Positions 8,855 through 18,516 of a stretch of 64,000 nucleotides of DNA are shown here, one piece after another (the first letter of the stretch is position 1; every line of letters begins with the position of its first letter). Under the pieces are notes generated by a model that saw only the letters and a list, made by a program, of their open reading frames with translations, was not told where the DNA came from and searched no databases. A program made the translations under genes and the position numbers. Source of the stretch: a virus; IMG/VR virus record IMGVR_UViG_3300024502_000010, positions 140,830-204,829 of that record; one strand, given 5' to 3'.

Positions 8855-9735
8855 AATGGAATATTGAAATTATAGTCTACTTTAATTGTTGACGGATAAG
8901 TGAAACACCAAAAATTATCTCTCACATAGGTCAAATCAGTTCTCATAAATGAAGCAATATATGAAAAAGCACTGTTTGCCATAATAAAGCAATCTGAGTA
9001 TATCATATGATATAAGTCACTGATTGGATGTTCATCTATATGAAGTTTAACTTCAAACATTTCTGTTGTTAGATTTACAAATTCTTCAAATGAATTAGTA
9101 AATCCCTGAGAGTAAATATGAAGAACTGTCTTCTTATTATAATATTTTTGTTTCAACCTGTCAATCAGATTCAAATATCTAGAGAAATCTCTCTCATAAT
9201 TATAAAGTTCCCTTTCGGTTGAAGAGGCATCAACATCTTTTGGATTTTCCGTCCTTATATGTAGGGCAATATTTACCTCATCATTATTGAAATATTTTTC
9301 TCCACTAAATCGCAAATTATTCTTTGCCTCTTTTACTAACTCTTCAGTAAAAATTATATCAGAATTCTGCTCACAGAAACACATCATGGGCCAAGTTGCA
9401 CCATGCTGAGGAAGTTCAATTAAAATTTCTTTGTTAGTATTTCTATTTTCTGCAATAAAATTTACAAGATTTTGATCAAAAGAAAAACCTCTAATTATTT
9501 CATCTGGATTTTTTAACTTAGGAAAATTAAAAAACTCTTCAAATGATTTGGACCAAGATTCACTGTCACCAGTATAATCAGTATACTCAAAGTGAGACAG
9601 GTCTTTAACTCCTGAAAAAGAAAACTCAACTCCAAAAAATTTGGAAACAAAACTGAGCATAATGGGGTACATCATCATAGCACCCGCACCCTCAGTTTTA
9701 TTTCCGTTCATGTCCAACGATAAGTGTAAAGACAT
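8851..9735 (-). CDS. Putative GT-B fucosyltransferase-like glycosyltransferase
   Basis: The 294-residue protein carries an HIRTENP block (residues about 155) that resembles the H-x-R donor-binding motif of fucosyltransferase folds, and MIYSDCFIMANSAFSYIASFM near the C-terminus, like the phosphate-binding end of GT11/GT23 proteins. Overall similarity is weak, so the family is tentative. It lies inside the glycan run, eight bases after nadE. Confidence 0.55.
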   Translation of the reverse strand: MSLHLSLDMNGNKTEGAGAMMMYPIMLSFVSKFFGVEFSFSGVKDLSHFEYTDYTGDSESWSKSFEEFFNFPKLKNPDEIIRGFSFDQNLVNFIAENRNTNKEILIELPQHGATWPMMCFCEQNSDIIFTEELVKEAKNNLRFSGEKYFNNDEVNIALHIRTENPKDVDASSTERELYNYERDFSRYLNLIDRLKQKYYNKKTVLHIYSQGFTNSFEEFVNLTTEMFEVKLHIDEHPISDLYHMIYSDCFIMANSAFSYIASFMRTDLTYVRDNFWCFTYPSTIKVDYNFNIPL

Positions 9736-9742
9736 ATAATAA

Positions 9743-10501
9743 TTACAGAGTAAAAGTTGGAATAGGAATCATTTTATGTTTGTTTTGAGTATTAAATCTT
9801 TGCAGAATCTTTACTGCACTGCCCGTCCCAAATTCCATTGCCTCTTCAAGTTCTGCGTAAGAAGCACCAATTTGAGATTCATCACTTCTACCATCTTCCC
9901 AAAGTCCATCAGTAGGAGGTGCAGAAATAATCCGTTCATCAACACCAAGATGTTCCCCCAACATCCAAACCTCAGTTTTATACAGGTCGGCAATAGGAGC
10001 AATATCTACTCCACCATCACCATACTTAGTATAGAATCCTACACCATAATCTTCAACCTTGTTCCCAGTACCAACTACAATACCACCAACACATCCAGCA
10101 ACTTGATACAAAGTAACCATACGAATGCGTGACTTTGTATTTGCATTTGCAAGATTATTCTTGGTAAACTCTCCTTCCCCTGTCCAGAAATCAAATGACT
10201 TCATAAGTTGATCGTATGTACCAGTCAAATCAATTCTAACTTTAGTTACATTATCATACTTATCTTCCAATACATTGGAATAAGAATCAGATAGTTCATC
10301 ATTTTTAAAAGATGAATGAAGAGGCATAGACAAAACATATGTTGGAAGTCCTGTCTCGGCACAGAGAGTAGAGACAACGGCAGAATCAATTCCACCAGAG
10401 ACTCCAACTACAAGAGATTTAATATTATTCTCAGAAGCATAATTTTGAATCCAAGAAACTATTTTATTTTTTAATTCTGAGTAATCATTAATACGGTTCA
10501 T
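9743..10501 (-). CDS. nadE: NAD+ synthetase (NadE-type N-type ATP pyrophosphatase)
   Basis: The 252-residue enzyme adenylates and amidates nicotinate adenine dinucleotide to NAD+. It has the PP-loop GVSGGIDSAVVS (residues about 33-44), NANTKSRIRMVTLYQ, VVGTGNKVEDYGVGFYTKYGDGGVDI and the SAPPTDGLW loop, all typical of ammonia-dependent NadE. No glutaminase domain is fused. It sits in the middle of glycan genes with a 4-base overlap to a GT11 gene, an odd place for cofactor synthesis; a role in amidating a sugar cannot be excluded. Confidence 0.87.
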   Translation of the reverse strand: MNRINDYSELKNKIVSWIQNYASENNIKSLVVGVSGGIDSAVVSTLCAETGLPTYVLSMPLHSSFKNDELSDSYSNVLEDKYDNVTKVRIDLTGTYDQLMKSFDFWTGEGEFTKNNLANANTKSRIRMVTLYQVAGCVGGIVVGTGNKVEDYGVGFYTKYGDGGVDIAPIADLYKTEVWMLGEHLGVDERIISAPPTDGLWEDGRSDESQIGASYAELEEAMEFGTGSAVKILQRFNTQNKHKMIPIPTFTL

Positions 10502-11355
10502 AACACAATCCAGTTTTCTACATAAAGGTCTTTAGTATCTTTATCGGCATAAGAAGGTCCAAACCAATTTTTAGGTGCAATGACCTTTTTATTTGGATTA
10601 GAAATTAACCAAGCACCCCACCAACTCATACTACTATTAGCAATAATAGCATGAGAACACAGAGACATCAAGCACAAATCGGAGTATGGAGTATAGGAAC
10701 CATCTGCATATTTTTCCTGTGGTTCAGAATGAAGAAAGCGATCACCAGAGAAAAACTCCTGTTCCTTTACCCATTCGGGAGAGTCGGAAAAAATAACAAC
10801 TGGTTGCTCATCATCAAACTCTGCTAATGCTTTTTCATAGTATTCAATTGTTTGTGGAGGATGTTGCGAAGAACACTGAGTATAACTCCACTTAAATCCA
10901 CGAGGGTCTGTAAGATTAGGATCACCTCTACGAACATGAAGCATAATCGGTTCTTGTCCTTCAAGGGAACTCATCATTTCTTTACATGGTCCAAGATGCT
11001 CATCGTGAAATGTAAAGTCTTTTCTAATTTCATCTGAAATATGTTTGAAATATTTTTCAGATTGAAAGAACCCGTGAATACTTACATCATTTGGGCAATT
11101 TTCAAAGAGTTCATCATCAAAGTGAAAGAACCTTTCCTGAACATATCCAAAATCATCTCTGACTGCTAAGTTTTCCTCCTTAACAGATTCTAACTTAAAA
11201 CACTGATGAAGACTGTAATTTTCAATACCGTTTCTGTTGAATGGGGGGATACACCAATTATATCCATGCTTGGCAGCAATACCTCTCACTGCTGCATATT
11301 CGAACATTTGATTTCCAAGTCTACCAAGATTTCCAATCTGATTAAATGCTAACAT
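10498..11355 (-). CDS. Glycosyltransferase family 11 (alpha-1,2-fucosyltransferase-like)
   Basis: The 285-residue GT11 enzyme has GNLGRLGNQMFEYAAVRGIAAK at the N-terminus, MLHVRRGDPN (H-x-R-R-x-D donor motif, about residue 138), VVIFSDSPEW and IIANSSMSWWGAWL near the end. It is clearly paralogous to the gene at 12902. It would transfer fucose or a similar deoxyhexose onto the glycan. Confidence 0.87.
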   Translation of the reverse strand: MLAFNQIGNLGRLGNQMFEYAAVRGIAAKHGYNWCIPPFNRNGIENYSLHQCFKLESVKEENLAVRDDFGYVQERFFHFDDELFENCPNDVSIHGFFQSEKYFKHISDEIRKDFTFHDEHLGPCKEMMSSLEGQEPIMLHVRRGDPNLTDPRGFKWSYTQCSSQHPPQTIEYYEKALAEFDDEQPVVIFSDSPEWVKEQEFFSGDRFLHSEPQEKYADGSYTPYSDLCLMSLCSHAIIANSSMSWWGAWLISNPNKKVIAPKNWFGPSYADKDTKDLYVENWIVL

Positions 11356-12157
11356 ATTTTTTAAGATAATTTTGCTTAGAATAATATTCTTTTAATTGCT
11401 CTTTATTCATAGTTTGAATTTTTTCCCACTCTTGCATATTTGATTGCATATGTGGATTACTAAACCAAGAATTTTCCCCTCGACTATGTTCTAAGTGATA
11501 AACATAATCAGTAATCCTACCTACATTATAATCTAAAGTAGTAAACCTGTAAAATCTTTCTTTATCTTCTGGTGCATATGCTTTGAAATTTTCATTTTCC
11601 ATCCCACCATCAATGTAGACTTTACGATTAAAGAACTGAACCCAACCAAAGTCAGAAGTATGAAGATTAGAATTCTTATCGAGCACTTGATAATCTTTTG
11701 TTTCTAAAAATTCAGAGACAATCTCATCAGTTGCTCTAACCTGATACTGATGCATTCCTTGTCCATAAGGATAGATTACATCGTGAGTATGATGAAGAAT
11801 AGATTGATATGCTTCATGATATGAATCTAAAGGAAGCAAAACATCACAGTCATAATTTACAACGATTTCTGTTTTGGATTCGGCAATCATTTCATTCAGA
11901 ACTCTTTGACGATGAAATAGAGGATCATCACTCTTCTCAAAGATATGGTTCACATTTATTTCAACATCCAAAATATCCTTGAGAATGGGAAGAGCATCCT
12001 TTTGAAAAACTGATTCTGAATCTACTTCTTTGATGGTGATATTAGTATCAAAATTTTCCAGAAGAAACGCCGTTGTTGTAATAACATTACGCAACCTATC
12101 TTGAGATTCAATCCGAATAGGAATAATAAATGTTGCTTCCTTTAAATCAATTTTCAT
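11342..12157 (-). CDS. GT-A fold glycosyltransferase (GT2-like)
   Basis: The 271-residue protein has FIIPIRIESQDRLRNV at the N-terminus and NYDCDVLLPLDSY (DxD-type metal site near residue 104), then LHTSDFGWVQFFNRKVY. The pattern fits GT2/galactosyltransferase-like GT-A enzymes. It overlaps the next gene by 14 bases. Confidence 0.72.
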   Translation of the reverse strand: MKIDLKEATFIIPIRIESQDRLRNVITTTAFLLENFDTNITIKEVDSESVFQKDALPILKDILDVEINVNHIFEKSDDPLFHRQRVLNEMIAESKTEIVVNYDCDVLLPLDSYHEAYQSILHHTHDVIYPYGQGMHQYQVRATDEIVSEFLETKDYQVLDKNSNLHTSDFGWVQFFNRKVYIDGGMENENFKAYAPEDKERFYRFTTLDYNVGRITDYVYHLEHSRGENSWFSNPHMQSNMQEWEKIQTMNKEQLKEYYSKQNYLKKYVSI

Positions 12158-12902
12158 CTGGATACTTCCTGTTCATGCAAAAATCTCTATGCTTATCCTG
12201 TATATAATGATATTCTTTGGTATTGATTAACCACCCACCTTCCGGATGTTCAATTGCAGCATCATATTGAGAGGTTTGTTGACTACTAATTCTATCATCA
12301 TGATCTCTATTTGCAACTAATGTATCTTCAATAATATGAGGCATACCATTTTCCCACCTCATGCGATGATAAAATTCTGTGTCTAAAAATAGTTTCAAAT
12401 TTTCATCAAAGTGTTGTTTAGAAGTATTCAAAAAAGAGACAACTGTTGGACTACTTAAAAGATTTCTTCCCTCCAACATATAGTCAGACCACTTTGGAGT
12501 TTTGTAATCATAAAATTGTTTGCCATCTTTAGTTCCACAGAATCCACTAAATGCCCACTTACAATTAGTTTGTTTATATTCTTGGTCTATTATTTCAAGA
12601 GCAGAATCGTTCACAAAAATATCATCAGAGAACATAATCTTAATTATCTCTCCCTCACACTCATCTAAAGCAATATTAATATTTTCGCAGGGAACTTTTC
12701 CTTCATACCTCACATACTTAAACTCAAAGTCATCAGAGTATTCTTGACAGACATTCAAGATATTATCATTTTTACTCTGGTCAGAAACAACAATTTCCAA
12801 ATCAAGAAGAGTTTGCCTCTTAATGGAATCAAGCAGTTCTCTCATCCATATTGAACCATTTTCTCCACGGTCATGGGCAGGAATAGCAATAGAAAATCTC
12901 AT
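12147..12902 (-). CDS. Glycosyltransferase family 2
   Basis: The 251-residue GT2 enzyme starts RFSIAIPAHDRGENG, with SIKRQTLLDLEIVVSDQS and the metal-binding IKIMFSDDIF (DD at about residue 94). The start ATG at 12902 overlaps the upstream stop (TGATG); an in-frame codon five residues upstream is less likely. Nucleotide-sugar donor unknown. Confidence 0.82.
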   Translation of the reverse strand: MRFSIAIPAHDRGENGSIWMRELLDSIKRQTLLDLEIVVSDQSKNDNILNVCQEYSDDFEFKYVRYEGKVPCENINIALDECEGEIIKIMFSDDIFVNDSALEIIDQEYKQTNCKWAFSGFCGTKDGKQFYDYKTPKWSDYMLEGRNLLSSPTVVSFLNTSKQHFDENLKLFLDTEFYHRMRWENGMPHIIEDTLVANRDHDDRISSQQTSQYDAAIEHPEGGWLINTKEYHYIQDKHRDFCMNRKYPDEN

Positions 12903-13702
12903 CAGATTCTCTCCCAACCATCAGGAACTAAATCTTTATCATCAACATCCGAACTTGGTCCAAACCAATTCTTGGGACAAATAACTTTTTCACTTTTAGC
13001 AAGCCAAGCACCCCACCAACTAAAAGTACTTGCAGCAATGATATGATATTGGCACATGGACATGAGGCACATATCATGAATATTATCACTTGATTCCGAA
13101 ATTAAAAATCTATCATCCTCAAACAAATTACTATTCTGACACCACTTTGGTTCATCGGAAAATACAATTACAGGAATATCTTGCGGAAGTTTAGAAAGTG
13201 CTTCAGCAAAATATTCATCTGTCTGAAGATAATGATAATCTTTTTTCTCCACTTGATCGGTTCTTCTTACATGCAAAGAAATTGCTTTACCTTCGGGAAC
13301 TACTTGATCGAATATTTCTTTGCAGGTATTCCAAACATCATCTCTCCAAGTAAAGTCTTGGCGAATTTCATTTTCAATGTGCCAGAAATATCTTTCGGAT
13401 TGAAAATATCCATAGAGATTAATATCATCAGGACATCTTTTCACAAGTTCTTTATCATATCCGAAAGAACTTTCTTGTTTGTATGGTGCTTTCAATAATC
13501 CAACATTTTTAAGTCCCGACATTTTAAATGCCATGAAAAGTTTATGTTGGTTTTCTTCATCATAAAACTCTTCATCGGTTCTTGGTCCATCAGGAATAAT
13601 AAAATCATATCCACGAGCAGCAGCGATACCCCTCGTTGATGCATATTGGAACATTTGATTCCCAAATCTCCCATTTTTACCTAAGTGATTATGTCCTATC
13701 AT
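12902..13702 (-). CDS. Glycosyltransferase family 11, second copy
   Basis: The 266-residue GT11 protein has NGRFGNQMFQYASTRGIAAARGYD, LHVRRTDQ and AASTFSWWGAWLAKSEKVICPKNWFGPS. Conserved blocks match the paralogue at 10498 nearly residue for residue, pointing to duplication inside the cluster. Start overlaps the upstream DUF5672-like stop by 4 bases. Confidence 0.87.
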   Translation of the reverse strand: MIGHNHLGKNGRFGNQMFQYASTRGIAAARGYDFIIPDGPRTDEEFYDEENQHKLFMAFKMSGLKNVGLLKAPYKQESSFGYDKELVKRCPDDINLYGYFQSERYFWHIENEIRQDFTWRDDVWNTCKEIFDQVVPEGKAISLHVRRTDQVEKKDYHYLQTDEYFAEALSKLPQDIPVIVFSDEPKWCQNSNLFEDDRFLISESSDNIHDMCLMSMCQYHIIAASTFSWWGAWLAKSEKVICPKNWFGPSSDVDDKDLVPDGWERI

Positions 13703-14403
13703 TCTAATACAACTCCTGGAGGCAATCTATAATGAAATCCGAAGGGAGTGATCCCTTCACACTCAGGAACTCTTGCTTCCTGAGAAAATTTAACAGCAAC
13801 TTCAACCGGAGCAAACTTACATCCTTGCTCAACAAATATGTGTCTGTTGTGTACACATATGTTTCCGTCCTCATGATAGTTAACAACTCCAGGGGGCATC
13901 CAATAGAAATCACTATTGTTTACCTCCCAAGGAACTTCAACTTTATTTGGAACATTTAGAAGTTTTTTACTTCTCAAAGAAAATCCACCATTACCAACTC
14001 GATGATGATTTCCAAAAGGATCAATATAAGAATCCTCAACATATTCCCAAGGAGCGCCTATGTAATCATATTCCAACCAACTATCATCCCACTTTTCGGG
14101 GAACAAAACAAATCCATCTGGTTGAACTAACAAACAGTGAGATGTTTCTATATGTTCACAAATTTTATAAATTACATAATAATTATAATCGTTGTAATTA
14201 TTAACTTCTATTGTAGGTTCTTCTAAGATAATTCCATCATTTTCAAGTTGATCTTTATGTTTTTCTATTTGCTCTTTTGTTGTTACTAATTTAACAGCAC
14301 CATAATTAATACCACTCATACTTGTATATAAAGCACGAAGGGTTTTATCAATTTCTCCAGTAGTGTCTATAGTAAACAGAGTTACATCAGGAAGATTAAT
14401 CAT
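13699..14403 (-). CDS. DUF5672-like putative glycosyltransferase
   Basis: The 234-residue protein has the DUF5672 layout: HCLLVQPDGFVLFPEKWDDSWLEYDYIGAPW in the middle, GNGGFSLRSKKLL, then a C-terminal FGFHYRLPPG. This family looks like GT-A enzymes. The QPDG motif would be the DxD equivalent. Function is inferred only from family resemblance and context. Confidence 0.72.
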   Translation of the reverse strand: MINLPDVTLFTIDTTGEIDKTLRALYTSMSGINYGAVKLVTTKEQIEKHKDQLENDGIILEEPTIEVNNYNDYNYYVIYKICEHIETSHCLLVQPDGFVLFPEKWDDSWLEYDYIGAPWEYVEDSYIDPFGNHHRVGNGGFSLRSKKLLNVPNKVEVPWEVNNSDFYWMPPGVVNYHEDGNICVHNRHIFVEQGCKFAPVEVAVKFSQEARVPECEGITPFGFHYRLPPGVVLE

Positions 14404-14421
14404 ATATTATTTTTATTATTC

Positions 14422-14961
14422 TCAACCAATCCAGAAACCAATCAGAGCATCAAAATTATGAGCAGGTCCATGGGTTTTATCCAACTTAAATCCAAGTTCT
14501 TCATAATCAGATTCGTACCAAGAACTCAGATGAGATTCATGAATATTACCATACATCTCACCTTGCTCATAAACACCATTTGGAGTTTGGATTATAATAA
14601 GAGAAAAATATTCTTTTGCTTCTTCCAAAAGTTTTTTAGAAGCATCCATCTCCAGATGCTCTGGACCATCAGACCAATATAAAATATTTTTATCTTTCTC
14701 TTCTTTGTTTACATACTGAGCGAAATTTTCAACAGAATCACATACTACAGTAGCATTATATTCTTCCTTCGGAAATGCATTAGCATTAGGTTCAAAAATT
14801 TCAATAAGAGTTATATTACAATTCCTCTCTTTAAAGAAATCATACTGCCACATATGAGAATCTGGTCTCCATCCAACAGTATAAACATTAGTATTTTGCT
14901 TCACACTATTAGTCAACTCTCTGGAATACTCTTCACGCATTCCATCCAAATAAAAATCCAT
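14422..14961 (-). CDS. Small methyltransferase-like protein
   Basis: The 179-residue protein has a Rossmann-like block ITLIEIFEPNANAFP, a central ILYWSDGPEHLEMDASKKLLEEA and IIIQTPNGVYEQGEMYGNIHESHLSSW. This recalls class I methyltransferases, but the usual glycine-rich motif I is not clear. It lies between DUF5672 and GT61 genes. Assignment is tentative. Confidence 0.5.
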   Translation of the reverse strand: MDFYLDGMREEYSRELTNSVKQNTNVYTVGWRPDSHMWQYDFFKERNCNITLIEIFEPNANAFPKEEYNATVVCDSVENFAQYVNKEEKDKNILYWSDGPEHLEMDASKKLLEEAKEYFSLIIIQTPNGVYEQGEMYGNIHESHLSSWYESDYEELGFKLDKTHGPAHNFDALIGFWIG

Positions 14962-14962
14962 T

Positions 14963-16036
14963 CTATTTCTCCAATAATCTTTGCAGTTTATTTATTTTTA
15001 CTAAAGCACCTTCGGACATATTAGTTCCGCGATTAGGAACTATAAAGTAATCCAATTCTATAGAGCTAGCAATATTATACAATGTATACATGCAATCTGT
15101 AAACACATACTCTATAAATTTTGTACCTTTAGGGCAGAATATTATATTATAATTTGCTCCGCCATGGCACCCAACTACAGTATGTGCATTTTTAAAAATA
15201 TCAAATGTTTCTTCAATCGTATAATTTGTGTCAATATAATCTATAAAATTCAAATCGTTTTTCTCTGCATATTGTTTCAAGTAATCAACAGTTTCTTCTT
15301 CATTAATAAAAATTCTTGAGGTTGCTGTTTTGTTTCTGTTCAGATAAATTAAATTTTTATTTTCAAATTTCTCATCTCTCAATATAAACTCATTAGCCTC
15401 TTGATAGAAAAAGTTATTCCACCAATAACAAGGCATATGATTATTACAATCAAGTAGATATAACTTGTTTGCTCTTGCTAAAATTTCAGCATACCTAAAT
15501 GGAGTATAATTTGGAACATAATATACTGGGTTTTTTAAATTTAATTTATTGAGAAAAAAGTCAGATATAGATTTCTTATTAACACCTTCATATAATAAAA
15601 TTGTTACATCAGGATTCTGTTCAAGAAATTCTCTTGCAAATGCGATAATGGGTAGAGCATCTTGAACAAAGTGTTGCCATATATAACCACCATAATTTAG
15701 AGCAGAGAATACTCGGTCAAACTCTAAGTCAACATATGATGGTTCTATATTTAAAGCTTCTACCCTACTTCCCTCACAATAATAAGTAAAGTTTTCAATA
15801 CCTATCATTCTAAAGTAGGAATTATCATATTCTTTCAATAAAAATTCATTAAATGGTAGTTTAAACTCTTCACCATCCCACAACTTGGGATAGTTTATTT
15901 CCCTCTCGCCCAAGAAAATCATTCCCGTACTCTTAGCATCACTAAGAGAAACTACATCTTCATCACTATCAACCTTGATTGGATATGAATAGTGCTTCTC
16001 TTTCTCGCTTAATACTTTTTCTTTAATGATTTTCAT
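14963..16036 (-). CDS. Glycosyltransferase family 61
   Basis: The 357-residue GT61 (DUF563) protein has GGYIWQHFVQDALPIIAFAREFL in the middle, and the typical C-terminal VVGCHGGANYNIIFCPKGTKFIEYV. GT61 includes xylosyl- and GlcNAc-transferases; the substrate is unknown here. It lies 1 base after the preceding stop region in a tight run. Confidence 0.82.
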   Translation of the reverse strand: MKIIKEKVLSEKEKHYSYPIKVDSDEDVVSLSDAKSTGMIFLGEREINYPKLWDGEEFKLPFNEFLLKEYDNSYFRMIGIENFTYYCEGSRVEALNIEPSYVDLEFDRVFSALNYGGYIWQHFVQDALPIIAFAREFLEQNPDVTILLYEGVNKKSISDFFLNKLNLKNPVYYVPNYTPFRYAEILARANKLYLLDCNNHMPCYWWNNFFYQEANEFILRDEKFENKNLIYLNRNKTATSRIFINEEETVDYLKQYAEKNDLNFIDYIDTNYTIEETFDIFKNAHTVVGCHGGANYNIIFCPKGTKFIEYVFTDCMYTLYNIASSIELDYFIVPNRGTNMSEGALVKINKLQRLLEK

Positions 16037-16039
16037 AGA

Positions 16040-16984
16040 TTATTTCACGTAATAATTATCCCGCTCTTCCTTACACACACTACCCGGATATAAATCTCCA
16101 TCAGTATCCAACCATAACCATCTTTCATCATTTACGATTCCATCTTCAGGTCTCCACCAACCATTAGAGCGAGACCAATCAAACCAATACTTAGGTGCAA
16201 TTACATTAATAAGTTCATTATTAGTCCAAACTGGCCAAAATGCAAAAGTAGATGCTGAAATAATAGCATACTTAGCAGTATTCAAAATACTATAATCAAT
16301 AGATACTGGACCACCAGGATAAATATACCAACTGATATTCTTTTGGTAAGGATCCTTTTCTTCAGAAATTGCAGATCCAACAATCTTAACACCAGGAACT
16401 AATTGACCAGCAAACTCTGGGTCATCAGTAATGATTACAAACTCAATATCTGGATTATTTTCTTTCATATGCTTCATAGCAAATCGATAATACTCAGCAG
16501 GTAGTACCGAATGCCCAGTTTTGTAGTCACCACCCCTAATTTGAATTACACAGATATTTTCCGAAGAATAGTCCCGGACTTTATATTTGTCGTCATAAGA
16601 TAACCAGTCACATATTTTATCTCGATAATCTTCAATATAAGACATCCTCTGGAAGTTACCATTAATATAAGTATTATCCTTTACTGTAAAGAAATTTTTA
16701 TCTGCTGCTCCAATTTCTCCAGGAGCAGTTTTATGATGGATGCTTTCTTCTTCATAATAATGTAAGATACCATCGGGAAGTTCTCTACAGTCATAAAAAT
16801 CAGATGCTTGTTCTACATTAAGAGAGATATCTTTTCCAAAATCAAAATTTAAAAATGGACCTCTCCAACCGGGTGAACTAATCGCATAATCATAACCCAA
16901 ACGATCAGCAAAGACACGACAACAAACCGCTCTCCAGATTTGGTTTCCCAAACCCGCGTGTTCATGAATACTTACTGCTAACAT
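16040..16984 (-). CDS. Distant GT11-like fucosyltransferase
   Basis: The 314-residue protein has AGLGNQIWRAVCCRVFADRLGYD at the start, VIQIRGGDYKTGH in the middle (replacing HVRRGD), FVIITDDPEFAG and AIISASTFAFWPVWT near the end. The layout matches GT11, but the donor motif has diverged. It is a third GT11-type protein in this cluster. Confidence 0.72.
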   Translation of the reverse strand: MLAVSIHEHAGLGNQIWRAVCCRVFADRLGYDYAISSPGWRGPFLNFDFGKDISLNVEQASDFYDCRELPDGILHYYEEESIHHKTAPGEIGAADKNFFTVKDNTYINGNFQRMSYIEDYRDKICDWLSYDDKYKVRDYSSENICVIQIRGGDYKTGHSVLPAEYYRFAMKHMKENNPDIEFVIITDDPEFAGQLVPGVKIVGSAISEEKDPYQKNISWYIYPGGPVSIDYSILNTAKYAIISASTFAFWPVWTNNELINVIAPKYWFDWSRSNGWWRPEDGIVNDERWLWLDTDGDLYPGSVCKEERDNYYVK

Positions 16985-16986
16985 AA

Positions 16987-17583
16987 TTATCTCCGATGAT
17001 ATTTGTTACTGTATTTTTTTCTCAAAATAGTAAGACCATTATTCCAAGGAAGTGTTGACCATTCCCAGAATTGTGGGTCAAGTTCTGCTACTGCTCTATA
17101 TGGACCACCACCAGCCCATTGACCATCTTTAAGTGTAAGATCAGAATGGTAGAATGGGTCAGTGCTTCCATACATCAAATCGTGCAAAAGAATAACACTT
17201 GTTGGACCAACTAATTCATCAAGAAGTTCTAACTGCTTTTTAACATGAGGATATGAATGCCAGTCATCGACATAAACAACATCTATTTTTTTATCCTTAG
17301 GCCAATCTTCAAGGAACTTGATACTATCTCCTTGATGAAATGTATAGTTGCCATTATTTGGTTTAAATTCTGACGGTGGATTAAGATCAACAGACCACAG
17401 ATGTCCGTTATTTAACTTTGCTGCTTCATATAAAGGTTCTGTGGTATGTCCTTCCCTAACACCAAGTTCAACATATGTAGAACCTTTAGATGCCAAAGCG
17501 ATTGAAAAAATTGTAATAATATGCCTATCAGAATCTAGGTTTCCGTTTAAAGCTTTATTACAAAAATCAGTTAGATACTTCAT
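16987..17583 (-). CDS. Class I methyltransferase (Methyltransf_24-like)
   Basis: The 198-residue protein has motif I STYVELGVREGHTTEPLYEAA, VDLNPPSEF, HQGDSIKFLEDW and VVYVDDWHSYPHVKKQL. The acidic-D and H pattern resembles cephalosporin-hydroxylase/O-methyltransferase-like proteins found in sugar clusters. Its start abuts the GT47-like gene. Confidence 0.72.
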   Translation of the reverse strand: MKYLTDFCNKALNGNLDSDRHIITIFSIALASKGSTYVELGVREGHTTEPLYEAAKLNNGHLWSVDLNPPSEFKPNNGNYTFHQGDSIKFLEDWPKDKKIDVVYVDDWHSYPHVKKQLELLDELVGPTSVILLHDLMYGSTDPFYHSDLTLKDGQWAGGGPYRAVAELDPQFWEWSTLPWNNGLTILRKKYSNKYHRR

Positions 17584-18516
17584 TTAATTCGTGTACTTAT
17601 TTACGATATTATCAAAAAATTTTGGAAGTGTCAATCCAGACAAATCCATTTTTTGAGCTTTTTGGAATAAATGATCGTTTTCTATTAATAGATTTTCATT
17701 TACTTCGGAGTATTTATCCACAAAAAGAACAGGGTAATCTGCAAATAAAGTTTCCAAATAAAGATGCCTCTTCATAATTGGAACTCTTCTCATATAAAGA
17801 ACTTCCCAATTACGATGACAATCAATAGCATTTCCTCTTGGGCATATCATAAATTTTGATTGACTAAGATTATAAAGAAACACAGAAAAAGAAACTCTAT
17901 TTTCATGTACCACTGCCCAAGATTTATTCCTGAACATTTCTTTTATTCCCTTCCTTTCTTCATTGGAAGATTCGTTGTGACTCACATATAAAAGTCCGGG
18001 AGGATTATTTGGAAGATTTTTTGAAGCGCCTTTAATTTCAGATACTCTCATATCATTAGGATTCATTGCTCTCTGCAGTCCATAAGGAGCTGGGATAACT
18101 TTTCCACCATTAGCAATAGCATTTACTGCAGAAATGCACAAAACATTATTGGGTATCAAGTCAAAGATATAATCATCAATGGGAGTATCCTCAAGATTTG
18201 TGAAAATAATAAAATTCATTTCAGGAAAATTTGAGCAAAGATTTAATAAATCACTCCTTTCCATTAATGAATTGACATATGGTCTATCAGAATCACTAAC
18301 CTCAACAATATGTCTTTTATATAAACGAATATTATCAATAAACAGAGTCATATAATCTCTGCTTTTTTTAATCTCAAATAATCTATTAACGAATTCAAGA
18401 TTCAATAAATTAGCATCTTTCATAAATGATGTAAAAATATTCCCCCATTGACCAGACTGGTCTCCGAAAGAATAATCACATAGTTTTGAAAGTGCTACAC
18501 CTTCAATCAATTCCAT
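17584..18516 (-). CDS. Exostosin/GT47-like glycosyltransferase
   Basis: The 310-residue protein has the C-terminal block KFMICPRGNAIDCHRNWEVLYMRRVPIM, characteristic of exostosin-like GT47 enzymes, preceded by LLYVSHNESSNEERKG. The N-terminal half is not diagnostic. It overlaps the GT17 gene by 10 bases. Confidence 0.65.
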   Translation of the reverse strand: MELIEGVALSKLCDYSFGDQSGQWGNIFTSFMKDANLLNLEFVNRLFEIKKSRDYMTLFIDNIRLYKRHIVEVSDSDRPYVNSLMERSDLLNLCSNFPEMNFIIFTNLEDTPIDDYIFDLIPNNVLCISAVNAIANGGKVIPAPYGLQRAMNPNDMRVSEIKGASKNLPNNPPGLLYVSHNESSNEERKGIKEMFRNKSWAVVHENRVSFSVFLYNLSQSKFMICPRGNAIDCHRNWEVLYMRRVPIMKRHLYLETLFADYPVLFVDKYSEVNENLLIENDHLFQKAQKMDLSGLTLPKFFDNIVNKYTN

